Source: Desmodus rotundus (Eukaryota > Chordata > Mammalia > Chiroptera > Phyllostomidae). Taken from it: 64,000 bases of DNA. Made by a program: the position numbers and the translations under genes. The notes under the pieces were generated by a model. The model ran no database searches, was not told where the DNA came from, and worked only from the letters and a program-made list of their open reading frames with translations. Positions within the stretch are counted from its first letter, which is position 1; each line of letters opens with the position of its first letter. Below, in pieces: positions 59,405 through 64,000 of the stretch. The DNA lies in the NCBI RefSeq assembly GCF_022682495.2, contig NC_071392.1, positions 75,848,097 through 75,912,096 of the forward strand. Direction: 5' to 3'.

Positions 59405-59457
59405 CATAGAGAGCTGTCCAAGTTTGATTAATTACATCTAGACACACAGTTCCTGAC
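59405..59457 (-). CDS. UBE2H: UBE2H coding exon with the catalytic cysteine (Cys87)
   Basis: This 53-nt exon reads (A)SGTVCLDVINQTWTALY, ending one base into the Asp100 codon. The TGT at 59444-59442 encodes the active-site cysteine in the TVCLD context that follows HPN in E2 enzymes. This is Cys87 of the 183-residue protein. In gene sense the acceptor reads CAG before 59457 and the donor GTGAGT follows 59405. The exon is 53 nt long, so losing it alone shifts the frame. A mariner-like MITE (59587-59709) lies 128 bp upstream of its acceptor. Confidence 0.96.
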
Positions 59458-60862
59458 CTGAAACAGATGGAAAGAATGGCATTTTTTTAAAAATCAGAAA
59501 GTTAGTTGCATGTATCTGGCAACTAATTTTATTTATCAAGAAAAATACTTTTAATAGATCATTGAAAAAAATACGATGAGAATACACAGGGTGTGGCAAA
59601 AGTAGGTTTACAGCTGTGAGTATATGAAACAGGATTTATTCTTGTACTATTATTCATTTCTGTATTATTTTCCACCGAACAACTGTTAACTTATTTTCCC
59701 CCCACCCTGTCTTCAGTGTCTCCTTACAGATTGGAGGGGGAAAACCGTAACTATACAATGGAGAAACCAACCACAGCTTCGCCAGGTGATGAGAATGAAC
59801 ACTGGCACCCAGAGGCCGGCAGACCTGGGTGCCTCAGAACAGGACACCTGAGGAGGACACAACCTACTTCGTGGTTTTCTGGCCGGAAGTGCACAGTCAG
59901 GGTCATGATAAGGAAATACCAGACAAACCTAAACTGAGGGACAGTCACCTTATAAAATAACTGGTCTCAATTTTTTAAAAATACCAATTTCATAAAAAGC
60001 TGATTAAAGTAATTTCAGATTAGTTTAAAGAAACATAACAACTAAATGCAATACTTGAGCCTAGATTGGATCCTTTTATTGAATGGGGCGGGGGGGGGTG
60101 CTAAAAAGGACATCGCTGGGATGTGGCAGTAGATTAAAAACTACTACTACATTAAAATCCAATCCCTGAATCTGATGACTACACTACAGTTACGTGAGGA
60201 GCATCCTGCTGTTAGGATGCCTGGTACACAGAAGTATCACAGGACCACGGGGCATGATGCAGGTCCGCAACCTCCTCACACGGGGGTCAGAACACCCCAT
60301 ATGTGTATGTACGGGTATGCGCATGAAGTACCAAAATTTAGTGCCTTACCAAGGAAAAAAAAGCAGAACAAATAATCATATATTCTAAACAGCACTGAAA
60401 ATAACAAAATAGAGGGCACCTGGTATCACATTTTAAAATCTCATATTAGAAGGAAAGAAAGGGATAATTAAGATTCAGTAATTGAAATGGAACTATAATT
60501 ATTCATGTTTGCTTTACTCTTGCGCACTGAGAAATACTTTAAGGGCTGAAAATGATAAATCTTATACCGAAAACAGCTCTCTGAGCTGTGTCTGCACAGA
60601 GAGAACAGACGCTGCAGGCTACCAAGGAGATGAAGGGCCCACTCATGACAATGGAAAAGCTAAGCAGTCCAATAGCAGAGTTGGAGCTAAGTGGTTAGAA
60701 TGTCATATCCCTGGGACTCTATAGTCTAAGTGACCATTCGTACAGTCCTATCTGCCGATAAAGCCCAAAAAGATAATTGAAGCTTCTGTATAACGGAGAG
60801 AGAGATGAACGCTAATCAAGGGCAGTTGCTGCTAAGGTTTAAACATTTTTAAAGTTACTTAC
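59458..60862 (-). other. UBE2H: UBE2H intron between HPN and cysteine exons
   Basis: This intron is 1405 bp with a GTAAGT donor and CAG acceptor in gene sense. It contains the mariner-like MITE (59587-59709) close to the acceptor and a G-run near 60086. Nothing else was recognised. Confidence 0.85.
59587..59709. mobile_element. Tc1/mariner-like MITE
   Basis: About 123 bp with terminal inverted repeats of about 31 bp, 25 of them matching. One end begins CAGGGTGTGGCAAAAGTAGG and the other, read inward on the opposite strand, CAGGGTGGGGGGAAAATAAG. The interior holds no coding sequence. TA duplications are not clean. The family call comes from the CAGGGTG-GGCAAAAGTAGG type end. Confidence 0.7.
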
Positions 60863-60902
60863 GCTTCATCAATGTTGGGATGGAAAATTTTATTCATGAA
60901 TC
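60863..60902 (-). CDS. UBE2H: UBE2H coding exon with HPN motif (residues about 69-82)
   Basis: This 40-nt exon reads GFMNKIFHPNIDEA once its split codons are completed. It contains the His-Pro-Asn (HPN) motif of the E2 fold, whose Asn stabilises the oxyanion during ubiquitin transfer. In gene sense the acceptor is a T-run ending TTTTACAG before 60902, and the donor GTAAGT follows 60863. It starts two bases into a glycine codon and ends two bases into an alanine codon. At 40 nt it cannot be skipped alone without a frameshift. It is too short to be found as an open frame and was recognised from the protein motif and splice sites. Confidence 0.95.
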
Positions 60903-63900
60903 CTGTAAAAAGAGATGTTAATTAGCAGCAAAAAGTATCCAGAGAAAAATTAGTTTTAAAGTATTTCTGTACCGGAAACAATTTCAGAATTGGAAAAAAG
61001 TGATGATACCCATAACTCATTACTTTCAATCTTAGATCTTTGATTACTGATAAAACTATATATTCTCCTGGCAATGGCATTTACTTAAAATACATTAGAG
61101 TTCCAATAAAAAAAGAAAAAACACACTAACAATCTCTGAAAGCAATGCAACTTCTTATACAAAATAATCATTAAAAGAAACTTTTTCTGAGCTATGAAGG
61201 TGCTCGCCAAGAAAATTTACAGTATTAAATTTATAACTAGTGCCACGACAGAAGTTAAGAAAGCATTTCTCTGACTCCCCTCCCCAAAGTTTCATTGTCC
61301 AATCTCTAAACTTGGAGGTTCTGCATTCGAACTTCTCTTTCTGAAACTCGGTTACTGGTGTCGTTCAGCCACACTGTGCGCGGAACATCAATGAACTGTT
61401 GAAATGTTAAAGGGGTACCGCTTCCAAACCACAAAGAATTTCATAAGGACGGTGACCAAAGTATTTCCTTTAACTTTAGTTGACTCGTTCCAGGAAACCC
61501 AGCTTTGATTAAAATCGAGGCAACCAAGAAATGAGGCAAGGAGTTAAAAAAAAAATTCTGTAAGACGCCTAGATCTGTCAGGGATCCAAGTTTTTTTGAT
61601 TTATTCATAGAAGAACAAGTATGGACTTTAACAAATGTACTGATGTTTAAATCCCAAGGAGAAATTCATTTATTTTCTACCTTAAAACTGGTGGTACATA
61701 ATCAGTTTGCGCACATGCAGCTGGCAATAGCTCTAGAGCAGAGATCCACTGTCAAAGCTGTCATTTCATCATCCTTTTCACCTCATTTCCTTTCAAAACT
61801 TCCTTGTTCCATCCCATGCGTTCAAAGACTGAAATGATTACTAAACTGACCATCCCTACTTCCCACTCCCACTCTTTCTCACCACCCCCTCACATGGTCT
61901 CACTTTCCTTTATTCAAATTCTATTTGGTCGACACCCGTGTGTCAGGCAGTGTGCTTGTTCAGGGAACAAGATAACAACACACTATTCTGGAGGAGGTCG
62001 CTGCAGCAGCGGGACGCGAGACACGAAGAAGTAACTGCAATGTATGCACAGAGCTGATAACGGTTAGAGAAGAGGAAGTTGTCGGGAAAGATTCAGAGAA
62101 GTGGCATCAGAGGACGACCCTCAAGAATGAATTGTGACACAGGACGTCTCGGAAAATCTAAGAAACTTCTCTAGACTCAGAAAAGGGAGAGGCGAACATG
62201 AAATCCCAGGTATGCCAGTCCTTGCCTGCTCTAACCACTCCAAGTACTGATTATGCCTCTAATGCTTGCTTTTTAATCCCTGTTGAAATAGTTTGTTTTA
62301 CCTACTACTGTTAAGAGAACCCACGCAATGTTCACACTACTCTGATGTAAAAAGAAAAAGCCTCATACCCAATTACAATTTCCTATTAATTTTTATTATG
62401 GAAATGGAAGATGTTTCAAAGTCTAGACTTAAGCAGCATGTGTTTATGAAGAGGTTTTACTAAGCCAATGGAAATGCTCATGTCTTAAGGTTAAGAGGAG
62501 AAAAAGCAGGATAAAAACCTACATGACTCTAGAAAAATATAGTGTTCGAGAAGATCCATGAGGACTATTCACTGCAGCATTACTTATAAAAGCTAAGAAA
62601 CAAATTTGACTCCAGCAAAAGGGACTGGAAAAACGGTAAGCACATCCATATACTAGGGGTCCCATACAGCCAAGGTCATGAACTAGACTGTTAAGTAGCA
62701 ACTCGGATCGATCCAAACCAAGGGGGGAAAGAGTTGCAGAATGATGTATTTACCACATGATACCATTTAGAGAAACTAAAACAAAGCAACGCCATGTGTT
62801 CTCCATGGTAACAAGTGCAGAAACTGCACTGGACAACACATATCAAACTTGCAAAAGTAATTACTTCAGTGAGAGTGCAGAGCCAACGGTAGAATTAGGG
62901 GACGGAACAGGGAACAGTAATTAAAGGTGAATTTATAACACTATATGCCTTTAAAAAAGACAGAATGGTTTGTATATTGTTCGCTCCATTTTTTAAAAAG
63001 TGTACACATAGATACAAAACCAGAAGCAAATATATCCAACTCTTAACAGTGCTTAATTCTTTGTGATGGAAAGATTTTTTCCATTATACTTTTCAAATTA
63101 CATACCCCCCCGCCCCCCGCCCCAGAAGCAGGGTCACGGCAATGTGGAAAGGCTGGAGGGAAACACACAAGTGTCAACAGTAGTCAGCTTTAGAGACCCC
63201 CCACCCCCCAACCATTTCTACTACTACTCTTCTACTTGCCACAATTTTTACGTCTAATTTTAACAGTTGAGAAACACTTTCAAATAAAAAAAATTATAAA
63301 CAGCAGCAAACACTCTAAAGTAAACCTAACTATACATAGGTTATCCAGTGCTGAACCCTTTCAAGGAAAAGCACGACGAAAATCAACCATTTTGAGTGTT
63401 TATATCTTAAATACTCTTGCTTAAATAACACAAATTCATCGCAAAAAATAAGAAGAGCCCCAGGTTATGAGGCACCAGGTCGTCAAGATTAGTTACATAG
63501 AGGAACATACTGCTATCATAACTGCCAAGACACTGCCTGGCACACGGGACACACTACTGTTTGGCCACTATACGGTCTAACTCAAGAGACTAGTTCTGTT
63601 ATGTGGGAAGTATTTTGCTTGAATTGAGAACTTAAAATTGAACTTGATACTTAAGATTCTGCTTCGGCTAGAATTCTGTAAGGAACACCTAGTGAAGCAA
63701 CAGCAGATGGCAGGAGGTTCCTGTGCTGCCCACAGGGAAGAATCACCGGGAGAGCTCTTTAAAAACAGAGGTGCTGTTAGAACGTGGCAAGTATTATGGA
63801 GACACACACAGCAAAGAAGGGGCTGGAAACAGGAATGCTGGGGTGGGGCTGCAACGTCAAACAGGACAGCCGGGGAGGGCCTTGCCAGAGGGTGACTTAG

Positions 63901-64000
63901 TTTGAAGGGTGTGAGTAGGGGAGGAGTCACTGGGCAGCCAGGGGAAGAGTGTGTGCAACCCGACAGCCGGTGCAAGGTGCTCCGGGAGTCTGCCGGGTGT
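60903..64000 (-). other. UBE2H: UBE2H intron upstream of the HPN exon (continues beyond window)
   Basis: At least 3.1 kb of intron. About 62530-62990 looks like an old L1 3' part. C-rich runs lie at 63105-63125 and 63197-63210. I looked for the preceding UBE2H exon (encoding the WKVRVDLPDKYPF segment) and did not find it here. Confidence 0.75.
62530..62990 (+). mobile_element. Possible old LINE-1 3' part
   Basis: ATTCACTGCAGCATTACTTATAAAAGC, TGATGTATTTACCACATGATACCATTTAGA are weak matches to sense L1 3' phrases. Strongly diverged. Confidence 0.45.

Larger units (their letters stand above)
36670..64000 (-). other. UBE2H: UBE2H gene, 3' part (four coding exons plus 3' UTR; 5' end outside window)
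   Basis: Four minus-strand exons splice in frame into the C-terminal 115 residues of ubiquitin-conjugating enzyme E2 H. They are 60902-60863 (40 nt), 59457-59405 (53 nt), 45566-45438 (129 nt) and 40931-40807 (125 nt including the stop). The total of 347 nt is what residues 69-183 need when codon 69 is split after its first base. All junctions inside the window are AG/GT and the phases agree. Introns are 1405, 13838 and 4506 bp, and the next upstream intron exceeds 3 kb. From family knowledge, UBE2H takes ubiquitin from E1 as a cysteine thioester and passes it on with the CTLH (human GID) E3 through MAEA/RMND5A. It is important in erythroid maturation. The translated parts agree with the human protein as I remember it, so the gene looks intact. 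The first three exons and the promoter are not in the window. Confidence 0.97.

Noticed and set aside
60903..64000. Preceding UBE2H exon
   Set aside because: No stretch encoding the VWKVRVDLPDKYPFKSPSI segment was found, so the exon is likely beyond 64000.

Overview
The window is mammalian nuclear DNA, most likely from a yangochiropteran bat. The main evidence is at least thirteen tRNA-derived Ves-type SINEs (box A, a GGTTCGATTCC-type box B, a CT-rich body and an A-rich tail). Ves SINEs are known from bats. Old L1 3' ends, MIR, MLT1, MER20 and other hAT remnants are the usual eutherian background.

The only protein-coding gene I can support is UBE2H, a ubiquitin-conjugating E2 enzyme, on the minus strand. 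Its last four coding exons are at 60902-60863, 59457-59405, 45566-45438 and 40931-40807. They encode residues 69-183 of a 183-residue protein, with GT-AG introns and matching phases. A 3' UTR of about 4.1 kb follows, down to an AATAAA at 36699-36694. Exons 1-3 and the promoter lie beyond position 64000. The exon at 59457-59405 carries the catalytic cysteine, the preceding exon carries the HPN motif, and the last exon carries the acidic serine-rich tail. The product is an E2 that works with the CTLH (human GID) E3 complex.

Positions 1 to about 36660 lie downstream of UBE2H and show no gene I can defend. Positions 1-19 kb are GC-rich with ancient MIR, L2, L1 and MLT1 remnants. Positions 19.5-27 kb are AT-rich and hold a stack of SINEs, an L1 3' end and a half-L1 (HAL1-like) element. 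Positions 27206-28096 are an 891-nt G-free array of CCCTCA-type telomere-variant repeats with a 260-bp higher-order period. A CpG island lies at about 32640-33300.

Positions 35425-41945 have no Ves SINE or recognisable L1, which fits the long 3' UTR. The introns (41-64 kb) hold three Ves SINEs antisense to the gene, an L1 3' end, MER20 and other hAT remnants, a compound TC/AC microsatellite, and a mariner-like MITE 128 bp upstream of the catalytic-cysteine exon.

I found no clearly new biological system. The items most worth a second look are the telomere-like array, the orphan CpG island, the two UBE2H exons that can be skipped together in frame, and the MITE and antisense SINEs beside UBE2H splice sites.
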